A stretch of 60,255 nucleotides of DNA, from assembly GCA_038882715.1 (NCBI GenBank), contig JAVZNR010000010.1, positions 1 through 60,255 on the forward strand. Reading direction: 5' to 3'. A model generated the notes under the pieces. It was not told the origin of the DNA. It did no database searches and was given only the letters and a program-made list of their open reading frames with translations. Position 1 is the first letter of the stretch, and the number at the start of each line of letters is the position of its first letter. The translations under genes were made by a program, and so were the position numbers. This DNA is from Candidatus Bathyarchaeia archaeon (GTDB taxonomy: Archaea; Thermoproteota; Bathyarchaeia; Bathyarchaeales; DTEX01). Shown here in pieces: positions 44,422 through 52,785 of the stretch.

Positions 44422-45447
44422 ATGAAGACATACGAGTATATTTTTGCAGCGATTATAATGGTTGCAATACTGCTGGCCGCGGTCTTCTTAACTGGCATAT
44501 CGCCGCCGCTCTACAGGAGCACATCTGAAATGGAGCAGCTAAAAATGGCTGCGCAGAAGATAATGGCGCAAATACTCTTAAGCCCGGGGGAGCCGGATGA
44601 CTGGGGTGAAAACATTACTATAAAGGGCTCCGACCTATCATCCTTCGGCCTAGCCGTAAGCACAGTCTTCACCCGCGAAGCATTTGTCTTAGACCCAGAT
44701 AAGGTTCAGAGACTAAGCCAGAGCCTGCCGGGAAACATCCCTATACAACCGAACACAGTTAGAAGTCTCCTAAACCTCGACTTCGACTATAACATAAAAA
44801 TGGAATTCATACCAACGCTAAAAATAGAAATACGCCAGACAGGTTTAAATAATATTGAGGTTAATGTTGTCTCGGAGCAAGGCATGCCTGCTGTGAATGC
44901 TAAAGTGACTGTTGGTGCGGTTTTCCTTAGCGGTGGGGTTTTCTTAGAGCGGGATTATGGCTTTACTGATGAAAACGGGTGCTGCAGCTTAACCTTAAAT
45001 TTCTTTAGCCCAGCTCTCTTAATCGCTGCTGTAGATCATTATGGTGTACAAGGGGTTGCAGTGGAGACCGTTGGCGCCATAACACATGCCTACTTCATCG
45101 GTAACTTCTTCCTTTCACCCTATAGTATCTCTGGTAATGAGGTTTACCAAATATTTCTCACGAAACTTCCTAATGGATCTATCAATATGATGAGTGTGCA
45201 GTATAGTGCGAGCTTCGCTGGTAACATCGGCAGCTACTATGTGCATGAGATGGATGGCATAGAGCCGTATACCGTTGCGGTGGTGGCGGCCGCTGGTAGC
45301 AATCTTATGGCGGCTTGGAAAATTATCCCGGAGAGTTTCGGTTCCTTGGCTGAAGAAATGCCTTTAGCCTACATGCTTGAACGAAGCGTTAAGATCGGGT
45401 TCTCCTCATATACGGTTAGATTATGGGTATGGAGGATGTCTTGGTGA
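44422..45447 (+). CDS. Single-helix protein with Ig/carboxypeptidase-regulatory-like domain
   Basis: This 341-residue protein starts MKTYEYIFAAIIMVAILLAA (one N-terminal helix) and has a central domain VNAKVTVGAVFLSGGVFLERDYGFTDENGCC which looks like a Big-1 or carboxypeptidase-regulatory beta sandwich. A cysteine pair (GCC) may form a disulfide. It is in the pilus operon, likely a minor pilin or tip adhesin. It overlaps the next gene as TGATG. Confidence 0.7.
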   Translation: MKTYEYIFAAIIMVAILLAAVFLTGISPPLYRSTSEMEQLKMAAQKIMAQILLSPGEPDDWGENITIKGSDLSSFGLAVSTVFTREAFVLDPDKVQRLSQSLPGNIPIQPNTVRSLLNLDFDYNIKMEFIPTLKIEIRQTGLNNIEVNVVSEQGMPAVNAKVTVGAVFLSGGVFLERDYGFTDENGCCSLTLNFFSPALLIAAVDHYGVQGVAVETVGAITHAYFIGNFFLSPYSISGNEVYQIFLTKLPNGSINMMSVQYSASFAGNIGSYYVHEMDGIEPYTVAVVAAAGSNLMAAWKIIPESFGSLAEEMPLAYMLERSVKIGFSSYTVRLWVWRMSW

Positions 45448-45899
45448 TGGACTGTTCAAGGCTTGGGCAGGTGAGAATAATTGAGGCTGTTATAGCGGCG
45501 ATCCTAATTTTTATAGCCTTCACGGCGGCGTTCTTCATGCTCTTCTCCTCGGAGAAATTCTTCAAACAGGAAACTGTTGACTTAAATAGGCTAGCCTATA
45601 ATGTCCTGCATCGCCTAGCTGAATCCGGCGTAATCGAGATCGCTGTTAATGAAGGCCAAAGCACCGTGTTGGCCAACGCCCTCCAGAGCCTACTGCCCCA
45701 AAACGTATACTATAATCTGACAATTTATAAGAGGGATAGCTCCGGTCAGGGATGGAGCTATCCTTCTTATGTCTCAAACGCTCCTAGAGAAGTTTTTAAG
45801 AGGTCGAGTGAGGTTGCCTCGGCCAGCATAACCTACACGTCGAAGAATGGTAAAATATATTATCTGAATTTAGTTCTCACGAGGGCTGGGCTCACATGA
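45447..45899 (+). CDS. Single-helix pseudopilin-like protein
   Basis: This protein of about 150 residues starts MDCSRLGQVRIIEAVIAAIL and continues with FIAFTAAFFMLF, one N-terminal hydrophobic helix behind a short basic leader. The ATG at 45447 overlaps the preceding stop (TGATG) with GGAGG about eleven bases upstream; a longer frame from 45423 is less likely. The head is mixed alpha/beta. Probable minor pilin. Confidence 0.7.
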   Translation: MDCSRLGQVRIIEAVIAAILIFIAFTAAFFMLFSSEKFFKQETVDLNRLAYNVLHRLAESGVIEIAVNEGQSTVLANALQSLLPQNVYYNLTIYKRDSSGQGWSYPSYVSNAPREVFKRSSEVASASITYTSKNGKIYYLNLVLTRAGLT

Positions 45900-46005
45900 G
45901 TTTCCGGTCTGACTTCTACATCATTATATTATTAAACCATAAAGAATATATACAATGACAGATATAACATATAACAACATAATGGAATATTCGGGTTGAT
46001 TGCCT

Positions 46006-47295
46006 GTGAATCGATTTAGAAACGATAGGAGAGGGCAGTTCGTTATTCTGGTTGCGGTTATAATAGCGGCCTTCATGTTCTCCCTAATCCTGTCAATAAG
46101 CCAGATAAGTACGAAAAGGCAGGAAGTATCCTATGAGCCAGTAGACGAAACAGTCCTAGCGATAACAAGCGACTTCGAAAGATGCTTAACAAGAGCACTA
46201 GCGATCGCCTCACAACAAAAATATTTTGAGGGAGATGGAAATGCGATACCAGAGGGTGAAAAACTCATCGAAAGTTGGGTAAGTTCGGTGCTTGAGTCTT
46301 ATGGAGGATTTGGACTAAATATTGAGAAAGGGCAAACGAGTTGGTCGTTGGATTATGGCATCAGTCAAGTTTTTTCACAGCTTAGCGTAAGTATTGAAAA
46401 GTATGGATTAAAGAAGTTATCAGTTTCTTTAGGCAAATGTGTGATGCTTAACATTGAAAATGTGATAATTGATAGAAACAGTGGTAACGTTAAAATTGAG
46501 TTTCAAATATTTCAGAGTGGCGAAAAGGGCAGAAGGAATGAACCGATACCAAATCTAACAGAGAATTCTCTATGGATTAAGGTTAACAATACGGTCGTCA
46601 AAAACTTTACTTTAAGTCCCTATATTGGGCGAGGTAGGTATATTGTTGAGTTTACTTCACCCATAGAGCTCGATGATGAGGTAACAATAATAACAATAAC
46701 TATAATAGCTGTTACTCCCGAAGACAATATAGTTGTCTCAGCGCGTCGCTCCATATTCTATTCTGTAAATGAATCCGCGCCCCCTCAGGCGGCTGATTGG
46801 AGCACATTATACCTTGCGAAATATATAACAAAAAAGGTAATAATATTGTCTCCAGAGCCAAGCAGTGGCAAAGATGAGTTTGGGACGCCGCCAAGGAGCC
46901 ATGGTCAAAGTGAAAGAGTAGAGATAAGATCAGAAAAGACGCCGTTCGAAATCACCCTTGACCATGAAATAGAAATTATATTATTTATGGAGGCAAGCAA
47001 GTATAAAGGCAAAAACTTCACCATACTTGTTACGGTATCCTTCGGATACTATAGTAGTTCTGGCCACTACCACCAAATTGGGAATGAGGGTATAGAGGTT
47101 GGGAAGCAAAAGGGAGGCGCCCCTGATATCTTCTATAACCTAACGTTTTCTGTGCCAGACGATATAAAAATCGTGCCGGAAGGAAGCGTTTTCGAGCTCG
47201 TAATAGAGGCGCGGTTTATTGGTGGGGATGGCACTCTAAAAATATATTTCGGCGGCGACACTCCATCAAGAATCAAACTGTATACCCCTCATTAA
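46006..47295 (+). CDS. Large single-helix pilus-associated surface protein
   Basis: This protein of about 429 residues has a short basic leader (NRFRNDRRGQ), a hydrophobic helix FVILVAVIIAAFMFSLILSI and a long beta-rich exterior with NxT/S sites. It ends abruptly at RIKLYTPH after the first copy of a 23-bp direct repeat; without the duplication it would read on to a TAG at 47331-47333 with a proline-rich end (PPPPSF). Codons for roughly the first 70 residues end mostly in A/C; those after about 46225 use T/G. The GTG at 46006 is preferred; a TTG at 46000 is open. Possible adhesin or pilus surface subunit. Confidence 0.7.
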   Translation: MNRFRNDRRGQFVILVAVIIAAFMFSLILSISQISTKRQEVSYEPVDETVLAITSDFERCLTRALAIASQQKYFEGDGNAIPEGEKLIESWVSSVLESYGGFGLNIEKGQTSWSLDYGISQVFSQLSVSIEKYGLKKLSVSLGKCVMLNIENVIIDRNSGNVKIEFQIFQSGEKGRRNEPIPNLTENSLWIKVNNTVVKNFTLSPYIGRGRYIVEFTSPIELDDEVTIITITIIAVTPEDNIVVSARRSIFYSVNESAPPQAADWSTLYLAKYITKKVIILSPEPSSGKDEFGTPPRSHGQSERVEIRSEKTPFEITLDHEIEIILFMEASKYKGKNFTILVTVSFGYYSSSGHYHQIGNEGIEVGKQKGGAPDIFYNLTFSVPDDIKIVPEGSVFELVIEARFIGGDGTLKIYFGGDTPSRIKLYTPH

Positions 47296-47316
47296 GAATC
47301 AAACTGTATACCCCTC
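47268..47316 (+). repeat. 23-bp direct repeat, 26-bp period
   Basis: The 23-bp block beginning AAGAATCAAACTGTATACCC occurs at 47268-47290 and again at 47294-47316, separated by ATT. The second copy lies immediately after the stop of the pilus surface gene and leads straight into a HepT toxin fragment. The 26-bp shift changes the reading frame. Confidence 0.95.
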
Positions 47317-47545
47317 CGCCTCCTTCATTTTAGCCGAATCAGGGTTCTTAAACAGCCAAGAGGCGTATAGGCTTAAAAATATGGCTAGGATCAGAAATAG
47401 AGTTGCACACACTTATAGGCGGCTGGATCCGGAGGAGCTTAAAGCCTACGGGAGCGAAGCGGCGCTCTCAAAGGATCTAGCGCTAAAATTGATAGAGGAA
47501 GCGAGAAAGAGAAGCGTAGATCCGCCCAAACCCTCGAGGCTCTAA
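47315..47545 (+). pseudogene. hepT: HepT (HEPN) toxin remnant, N-terminus missing
   Basis: In-frame codons from about 47315 to TAA 47545 encode ASFILAESGFLNSQEAYRLK and then the HepT signature RNRVAHTY (R at 47393, H at 47408, Y at 47414), the RX4HXY motif of HEPN RNase toxins, followed by a helical tail. The first 50-60 residues expected for HepT are absent: upstream the frame runs only to a TAA near 47236 with no ATG, GTG or TTG. So the gene is truncated where the 23-bp repeat begins. The catalytic motif itself is intact. It is directly followed by its MntA partner. Confidence 0.75.
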
Positions 47546-47568
47546 CTCAAATCTTCAAGCGGAGAAAC

Positions 47569-47919
47569 ATGGCGCTAGCCTACCTTTTCGGTTCAAGAGC
47601 TAAGGGTCTCGAAACCGAGGATAGCGACTGGGATATCGCTGTACTCTTCAGCGAGAAGCCGAGTGATATAGGCGGGCCTGGCGGGCTTCAAGAGGAAATA
47701 GCCGGAGCTTTAGGGGTAAGCGAAGACAAAATAGACCTCATAGAATTAGAGGCGGCTGACCTCCACCTGAAGTTCAGAGTTATAAAGGAGGGAAAAGTTC
47801 TCTACGAGACTGAGCCCGGCGTGAGGGCCAAGTTTGAAGCCCAAGTTCTCATAGAGTATCTTGATGCTAGAGGGATGTATGAGTTGTATCTCAGCAGGCT
47901 TCTGAAGAAGAGATCTTAA
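47569..47919 (+). CDS. mntA: MntA-type nucleotidyltransferase antitoxin
   Basis: This 116-residue minimal nucleotidyltransferase has the GSX10DXD motif GSRAKGLETEDSDWD at about residues 8-22, the catalytic core of MntA. MntA of Shewanella inactivates HepT by AMPylating the Tyr of its RX4HXY motif, and a HepT remnant lies just upstream. The ATG at 47569 has GGAG four bases before it. Family members normally start 20-30 residues earlier; the in-frame upstream codons read like that N-terminus but contain no standard start codon. Confidence 0.85.
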   Translation: MALAYLFGSRAKGLETEDSDWDIAVLFSEKPSDIGGPGGLQEEIAGALGVSEDKIDLIELEAADLHLKFRVIKEGKVLYETEPGVRAKFEAQVLIEYLDARGMYELYLSRLLKKRS

Positions 47920-47947
47920 TGTTTCGCGGAAAACAGTGTGAGGTCGC

Positions 47948-48865
47948 CTAGTATTGTCCTAGGGAGCCGTCCCTTCTGGCGGCGTCGTATCCGATCTTGA
48001 AGGCGTATAGCGATATGGGCGTCGTAACGGCTATAAAGATGATTAGGCTTACGATGTTTGTGAGTATTGCAGGCGAAGATAAATCCTTTCCAGACTGGAG
48101 GCATAATCTTATCCCGTCTAGGGAGTATGTTAGCGGGAAAGCCCTCCCAACCCACTCAAGATACCATGGCAGGAGCCTAAGCGGATAGAATACGCCTGAA
48201 ACGAGCTGGCTCAGCCACGAGAAAGCCCACGTAACCGGGCTGCCCTGCTTAACCTTCATTATTACGCCGGCGCTCAATATGCCTATATCCATGTGACTCG
48301 CTATGAGCAGAACAGTCAATATTACTGCTGTTAGAATCGAGTATGGGGTCACGTAGAACTCCGCCCCTAGGAGAACGCCTATGGCCAGTGACATCAAGAG
48401 GAGCGCCGAGGAAACTATAAATGAGAAGCAGACCTCGCCTAGGAGGAAAACCTTAAAGTCCGTTGCGGTTGAAAGTATGGTCTCCATCGTGCCGTTCCAC
48501 TGCTCTTCACGTATGCTTTCATTTATGCTTTGGACGGCGAAGTGAACATACTGCTGGAAGGCTATACCTATGAGCGCAAAAGTGAAGTAGCCGCCGACAG
48601 CGTAGCCAGCTTCCTGAACCTGCTGGGGTGTGGTGATAAGCGAGAACAGATAGTATGTTATAACGAATAGAACTATACCTGACAGCTCTAGGAGAAGCCA
48701 AAACTTATAAGTCCACCAAACTTTAAAGTCCCTCACAACGAAGGATAAGACGATGCGATATATGGGGGTTCTCCTCCTAGGCACGTCTTCTGAGATCACC
48801 TTGATAAGCTTCTCAACCTCCAAGATTTGAGCCGCCTCCTCAATATGTTGCGACTGTCCCCTCAT
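47948..48865 (-). CDS. ABC-2 type transporter permease
   Basis: This 305-residue membrane protein has a cytoplasmic N-terminal helix (residues 1-55), then about six hydrophobic helices, including the ABC-2 pattern of an amphipathic segment EEQWNGTMETILSTATD. It forms an exporter with the neighbouring permease and ATPase genes on the same strand. Its start overlaps the end of the upstream permease gene by 26 bases. Confidence 0.88.
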   Translation of the reverse strand: MRGQSQHIEEAAQILEVEKLIKVISEDVPRRRTPIYRIVLSFVVRDFKVWWTYKFWLLLELSGIVLFVITYYLFSLITTPQQVQEAGYAVGGYFTFALIGIAFQQYVHFAVQSINESIREEQWNGTMETILSTATDFKVFLLGEVCFSFIVSSALLLMSLAIGVLLGAEFYVTPYSILTAVILTVLLIASHMDIGILSAGVIMKVKQGSPVTWAFSWLSQLVSGVFYPLRLLPWYLEWVGRAFPLTYSLDGIRLCLQSGKDLSSPAILTNIVSLIIFIAVTTPISLYAFKIGYDAARRDGSLGQY

Positions 48866-49721
48866 ACCTTATCCTGTTGACGCCCCACCTGAAAACCCTT
48901 AAACCTAAGGGTATAAATATAATGCTGTACGCGACCAGTATGGCTACGTCCCATAGAACCATGGGCGAAAGAACCGTTGCACCATTCAACAATATTCTTC
49001 GGGCAGCATCTAAAGCATAAGTGTACGGCATAAGCATAGCCGCCGCATATAGCCCCGGAAAAACCTCAAGGTATTTTAGCGGGAACAGAACCCCGCCTAG
49101 GAACTCGGTTACGCTGGCGAAGAGGAATGTGAGCGGGTCACCCTTTTTATACACGAGGATTAATCCGGCGGCCATTATACCTATGCCCGCGTAGCTTAAA
49201 ACCATGAGCAGTATTATCGCTAGAAACGATAGCGCGGTTCCGAGATTTATTGTTAGTGGAACCTTTAAGACGCATATGCCTACAATTAGAACGCCGAGCA
49301 TAAAGTATCCGCTGACTAGGAAACCTCGGATCGACTGGCCAATAATATATGACCTCATGTTTATTAGTGAGGCAACTATTGGTTCAAGAGTACCCTCACG
49401 CACCTCATGCTGCAGGGAGTGGCTTAGCCTACTGATGCACATCCAGAGATAATTTGCTGTGGCGACGCCGACTAAGGCGAACGATATCCAGCCAACCTCG
49501 CCGTACCCGGCTAAAGCAACTCTCCTAGAATCAACCTGAAGACCCATGAAAGAATACATTGCAACTGAGGCGACTGTGCTTATGGTCTCCATTATAACCC
49601 AAGTTCTATAGGATAGGAATATTTTGAAGTTAGCCCAGAACACAGCCCAAACATGCCTAATCTCGGATGAGACGCGTGGGCGATCATCCCTAAAGAGCTC
49701 AACAATATCCTCGACCTTCAA
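48840..49721 (-). CDS. ABC-2 type transporter permease
   Basis: This 293-residue permease has six hydrophobic helices and the ABC-2 amphipathic segment HEVREGTLEPIVASLINMRSY. It is homologous in layout to the downstream permease, so the exporter probably uses a heterodimer. It overlaps the ATPase gene stop by four bases. Confidence 0.88.
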   Translation of the reverse strand: MKVEDIVELFRDDRPRVSSEIRHVWAVFWANFKIFLSYRTWVIMETISTVASVAMYSFMGLQVDSRRVALAGYGEVGWISFALVGVATANYLWMCISRLSHSLQHEVREGTLEPIVASLINMRSYIIGQSIRGFLVSGYFMLGVLIVGICVLKVPLTINLGTALSFLAIILLMVLSYAGIGIMAAGLILVYKKGDPLTFLFASVTEFLGGVLFPLKYLEVFPGLYAAAMLMPYTYALDAARRILLNGATVLSPMVLWDVAILVAYSIIFIPLGLRVFRWGVNRIRYEGTVATY

Positions 49722-50713
49722 GCGGATTCAGCCTCCCTAGTCAGCTTAACAAATATGTCTTCAAGCGTGGGTTCAGATCTACGCACCGCGGATATCTTCA
49801 CGCCTAGAGAATCAAGTCTACTGACGATGGTTGGTATAGCCTCATACTCGTCGTCAACCTGTAAGCGTACAGTTACGTTAAACGGGCTGTTCTTGACATC
49901 AACAACCCTTTTAACCATTGGGAGCCTAGAGAGGCTCTCGACAACGCTGGTTAAGTTCTCTATCTCTTTAATATCCACCTCGATGGCACGTATGTCTCTA
50001 AGCATCTCTCTTAAAACCGAGGGCGGCGCATCAGCTATTATGCGTCCACCGCGCATTATGGCTATTCGCTCGCAGAGCTGCTCAACCTCAAACATGTTGT
50101 GACTAGTGAATATTATCGTCTTCCTGAGCTCGGTGTTTAAAGCCTTCAGAAGCCTCCTAGTCTCAACAGCGCTTATGGTGTCTAAACCTATCGTTGGCTC
50201 ATCCATAAACAGTATCGGCGGGTTGTGCAGTAAGGCTCTGGCCAGCATAACCCTAACCTTCATTCCCGTAGAATAGTCTTTGACGAGCTTCTTCCTCTCC
50301 TTACTCAGCCCGAAAAATTCAAGCAAAGCGTTAATTCTCTTCTCAGCGACGTCTTTAGGAACATTCTGAAGGTAAGCGTAGAACCTCAGGTTGTCTTCGG
50401 CGTTAAGCCTCCAGTAAAGCGATCTGCCGCCCGTCTCGCCGTGAAACCAGCCTATGCAGCTCCTAACCTTAACAGGCTCCTTCACTATATCGTAGCCGTT
50501 TACTTTAGCTGTCCCCTCGGTTGGAAGTATTATCGTGCAGAGCATCTTTATGAGCGTGGTCTTCCCGGCACCGTTAGGCCCAAGAAGCCCGAAAAACTCA
50601 CCGCGCTTAACTTTAATATTCACGTGGTCAACTGCCTTAACATAGCGCTTAGCATTATCCTCTTTACTCTCAAACACCTTTGTTAGATCAAATGTTTCAA
50701 CAGCGTATTCCAT
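49718..50713 (-). CDS. ABC transporter ATP-binding protein
   Basis: This 331-residue ATPase has Walker A GPNGAGKTTLIK near residue 47, signature YSTGMKVRVMLARALL near residue 146, Walker B PPILFMDEPTIGLD and a C-terminal DUF4162-type tail. It is the ATPase of an ABC-2 exporter, commonly a drug, lipid or polysaccharide exporter; the substrate cannot be read. The ATG at 50713 is preferred over TTG 50716. Confidence 0.93.
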   Translation of the reverse strand: MEYAVETFDLTKVFESKEDNAKRYVKAVDHVNIKVKRGEFFGLLGPNGAGKTTLIKMLCTIILPTEGTAKVNGYDIVKEPVKVRSCIGWFHGETGGRSLYWRLNAEDNLRFYAYLQNVPKDVAEKRINALLEFFGLSKERKKLVKDYSTGMKVRVMLARALLHNPPILFMDEPTIGLDTISAVETRRLLKALNTELRKTIIFTSHNMFEVEQLCERIAIMRGGRIIADAPPSVLREMLRDIRAIEVDIKEIENLTSVVESLSRLPMVKRVVDVKNSPFNVTVRLQVDDEYEAIPTIVSRLDSLGVKISAVRRSEPTLEDIFVKLTREAESA

Positions 50714-50825
50714 CAAATATTACCGCTCGGGCATCTATTTAACCTAAACTAATAGCGGGAAGAAAAATAAGTTGTCTTTGCCTAATAAGCGTAACTGCCG
50801 GCACCCATCTTCGAACATCCAAGGT

Positions 50826-51500
50826 TCATAAGATGCCTTGAATTACGGCTGATAGGCTCATTAACTCTTCAATAACCGCGTACTTGGAGACATTGGTCTC
50901 ACTAAAACTCCATTTATTATTCCTGAAGAGGATAAACTTCACGCCAGCTCTCTTAGCGCAAGCAGCGTCTATCCAATGATCGCCGACAAAAACCGCTTCG
51001 TCGGCGGATACGCCTAAAGTTTCTAGGGCTTTTAATAGATGTTCAGGGTCAGGCTTTAAATTGTTAACGTCATCTCTTGTGATGAACGCGTCGACATATT
51101 TGTCCAGCGAAAACATTTCAATGATTCTAGCAGCATACTCTCTACAGCTGTTGGTTACAATACCGGTCTTCAGCCCCATTTTCCTCAAGGTGTTAAGCGT
51201 CTCTAAAGCCCCATCCATCAGCTTAACTCCCTCCAGAGCCTTTATCTCAAAGATGCTTAGCATCGACTTAGCTCCCTCAAAAACTCTGCTAATGAACTCT
51301 TCAGGCAGGTTTTTCCCACGTAGGCTTTCACCCGCAGCCTTAAAAATCTCGAGGCTAGGCATGCTCTCGCTTAGGAGGCTGGGTTCAACGCCATGCTCAA
51401 TAAAAAATTTAATCAACGATTTCTTTGCGCCAGCATAATCTATTCTGGAATGTATTAATGTGTCATCTAGGTCAAATATCACAGCTCTTACTTTAACCAT
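50826..51500 (-). CDS. HAD-superfamily hydrolase
   Basis: This 224-residue HAD phosphatase has the nucleophile motif IFDLDDTLIHSR near residue 8, cap helices (C1 cap), motif II TNSCRE near residue 117 and motif IV VGDHWIDAACAK near residue 171. It resembles the phosphoglycolate phosphatase/pyrophosphatase subgroup; the substrate is unknown. Confidence 0.88.
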   Translation of the reverse strand: MVKVRAVIFDLDDTLIHSRIDYAGAKKSLIKFFIEHGVEPSLLSESMPSLEIFKAAGESLRGKNLPEEFISRVFEGAKSMLSIFEIKALEGVKLMDGALETLNTLRKMGLKTGIVTNSCREYAARIIEMFSLDKYVDAFITRDDVNNLKPDPEHLLKALETLGVSADEAVFVGDHWIDAACAKRAGVKFILFRNNKWSFSETNVSKYAVIEELMSLSAVIQGIL

Positions 51501-51680
51501 TTCTCATCTATCTCCGATGGAATAAGTCAAAAATTTTAGCAACCGCTATAAAAACATAAAATACTGTTTTTCTTTATATGTATTTTCAGCGTAATCAGAT
51601 GCACGGTAACCTACAGTGTGCTTAATGTACCAGAAATAGTGAAATAATAACAGAGAGATGCGTTTTAGGCTGGCCTTGGA

Positions 51681-52748
51681 ATGAGGGAGCGTTCGCTTGC
51701 AAAAGCGTTTGCGCTTACGGTCGCTGGGTTGCTAGTTTTCATTCTCTACCTCTACTTTTTTGTCGGCATAAGTGACATGATTGAAGTTTTTAGGAGGGTT
51801 AATCCATATAGCTGCCTGCCCATATACTTTGCAACCATAGTCGCAATGGTGCTGAGCATGCTCTTTTACTCTATGAGCTGGAACACGCTCCTGAAAGCAT
51901 TGTCGGTAAACGCTGGCCTAAAAAAGGCTTTCATTTACTGCTGGCTGGGAAACTTTGTGGATCTTATAATTCCATTAGAGACTATTTCAGGCGAAGTGGT
52001 TAGAACCTATCTTGTTCAGAGGGATTCTTGGGATCCGGGCAGGGTTGTAGCGTCGGTTATCGCCCACCGTATAATAACAGTGTTTGTTACTTTAAGTAGC
52101 CTACTGGCAGCCTCCCTCTTCCTATTCTTTAGGTATGAGATTGGCGCCGAAATCCTATACTTGCTGGCGATGATAAATGCAGGTTCTCTTACTCTAATTG
52201 TTCTTTTACTCTACGTTTCCTTGAGGGAAGAGGCTGCTGAGAAAATAGTCAACGCGTTCGTTAAGGTTGTTTCTCTAATAGTTGGGAAGAGCCGCTTAAA
52301 CCCCTCAGAAGCCAGGAAAAAAGTGTATCAAAGCCTAATTCAATTTCATAGCGGTTTTAAGTCGTTTGGTAAAAGGTTGGATGCCGTGGCGAAATCCGTA
52401 GCTTATGGCTTTGTCGCCTGGGTTTTCCATTTAAGCGTATATCTATTAGTTTTTTATGCGTTAGGATTCAATGAAATCTCGATGAAGGTAGTTGAGTCAA
52501 TTGTAGTTTACGCGGTAAGCCTCGCCGTTCAATCGGCGCCGATAGCGCTTCCGCTTGGACTGGTAGAAATAGTTATGACGAAGCTATATACACTATTTAA
52601 TATTCCAACAGCTATTGGCGGAGTGGCCACGCTTCTCATAAGAGCTGTAACCTTCTGGTTCCAAATCGCAGTCGGATATGTTCTGGCTCAATGGATAGGT
52701 GTAAAAGAACTGATTGGTCAAAAGCCTAAAGAAACATCAACCTGTTAA
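51681..52748 (+). CDS. Flippase-like integral membrane protein (UPF0104 / LPG synthase TM type)
   Basis: This 355-residue protein has about eight hydrophobic helices, including GNFVDLIIPLETISGEVVRTYLVQR near residues 90-114, which matches the lysylphosphatidylglycerol synthase TM/UPF0104 family. These proteins move lipids or lipid-linked sugars, or are of unknown role in archaea. ATG start. Confidence 0.82.
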   Translation: MRERSLAKAFALTVAGLLVFILYLYFFVGISDMIEVFRRVNPYSCLPIYFATIVAMVLSMLFYSMSWNTLLKALSVNAGLKKAFIYCWLGNFVDLIIPLETISGEVVRTYLVQRDSWDPGRVVASVIAHRIITVFVTLSSLLAASLFLFFRYEIGAEILYLLAMINAGSLTLIVLLLYVSLREEAAEKIVNAFVKVVSLIVGKSRLNPSEARKKVYQSLIQFHSGFKSFGKRLDAVAKSVAYGFVAWVFHLSVYLLVFYALGFNEISMKVVESIVVYAVSLAVQSAPIALPLGLVEIVMTKLYTLFNIPTAIGGVATLLIRAVTFWFQIAVGYVLAQWIGVKELIGQKPKETSTC

Positions 52749-52785
52749 AAAGATTTTTCTAGCTAGGAGCTGCTAATCTTCTATT

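Noticed and set aside
37902-47295. Archaellum operon
   Set aside because: No ArlH-like or other archaellum-motor genes are visible; ATPase, platform and several different single-helix subunits fit a pilus or secretion system better.
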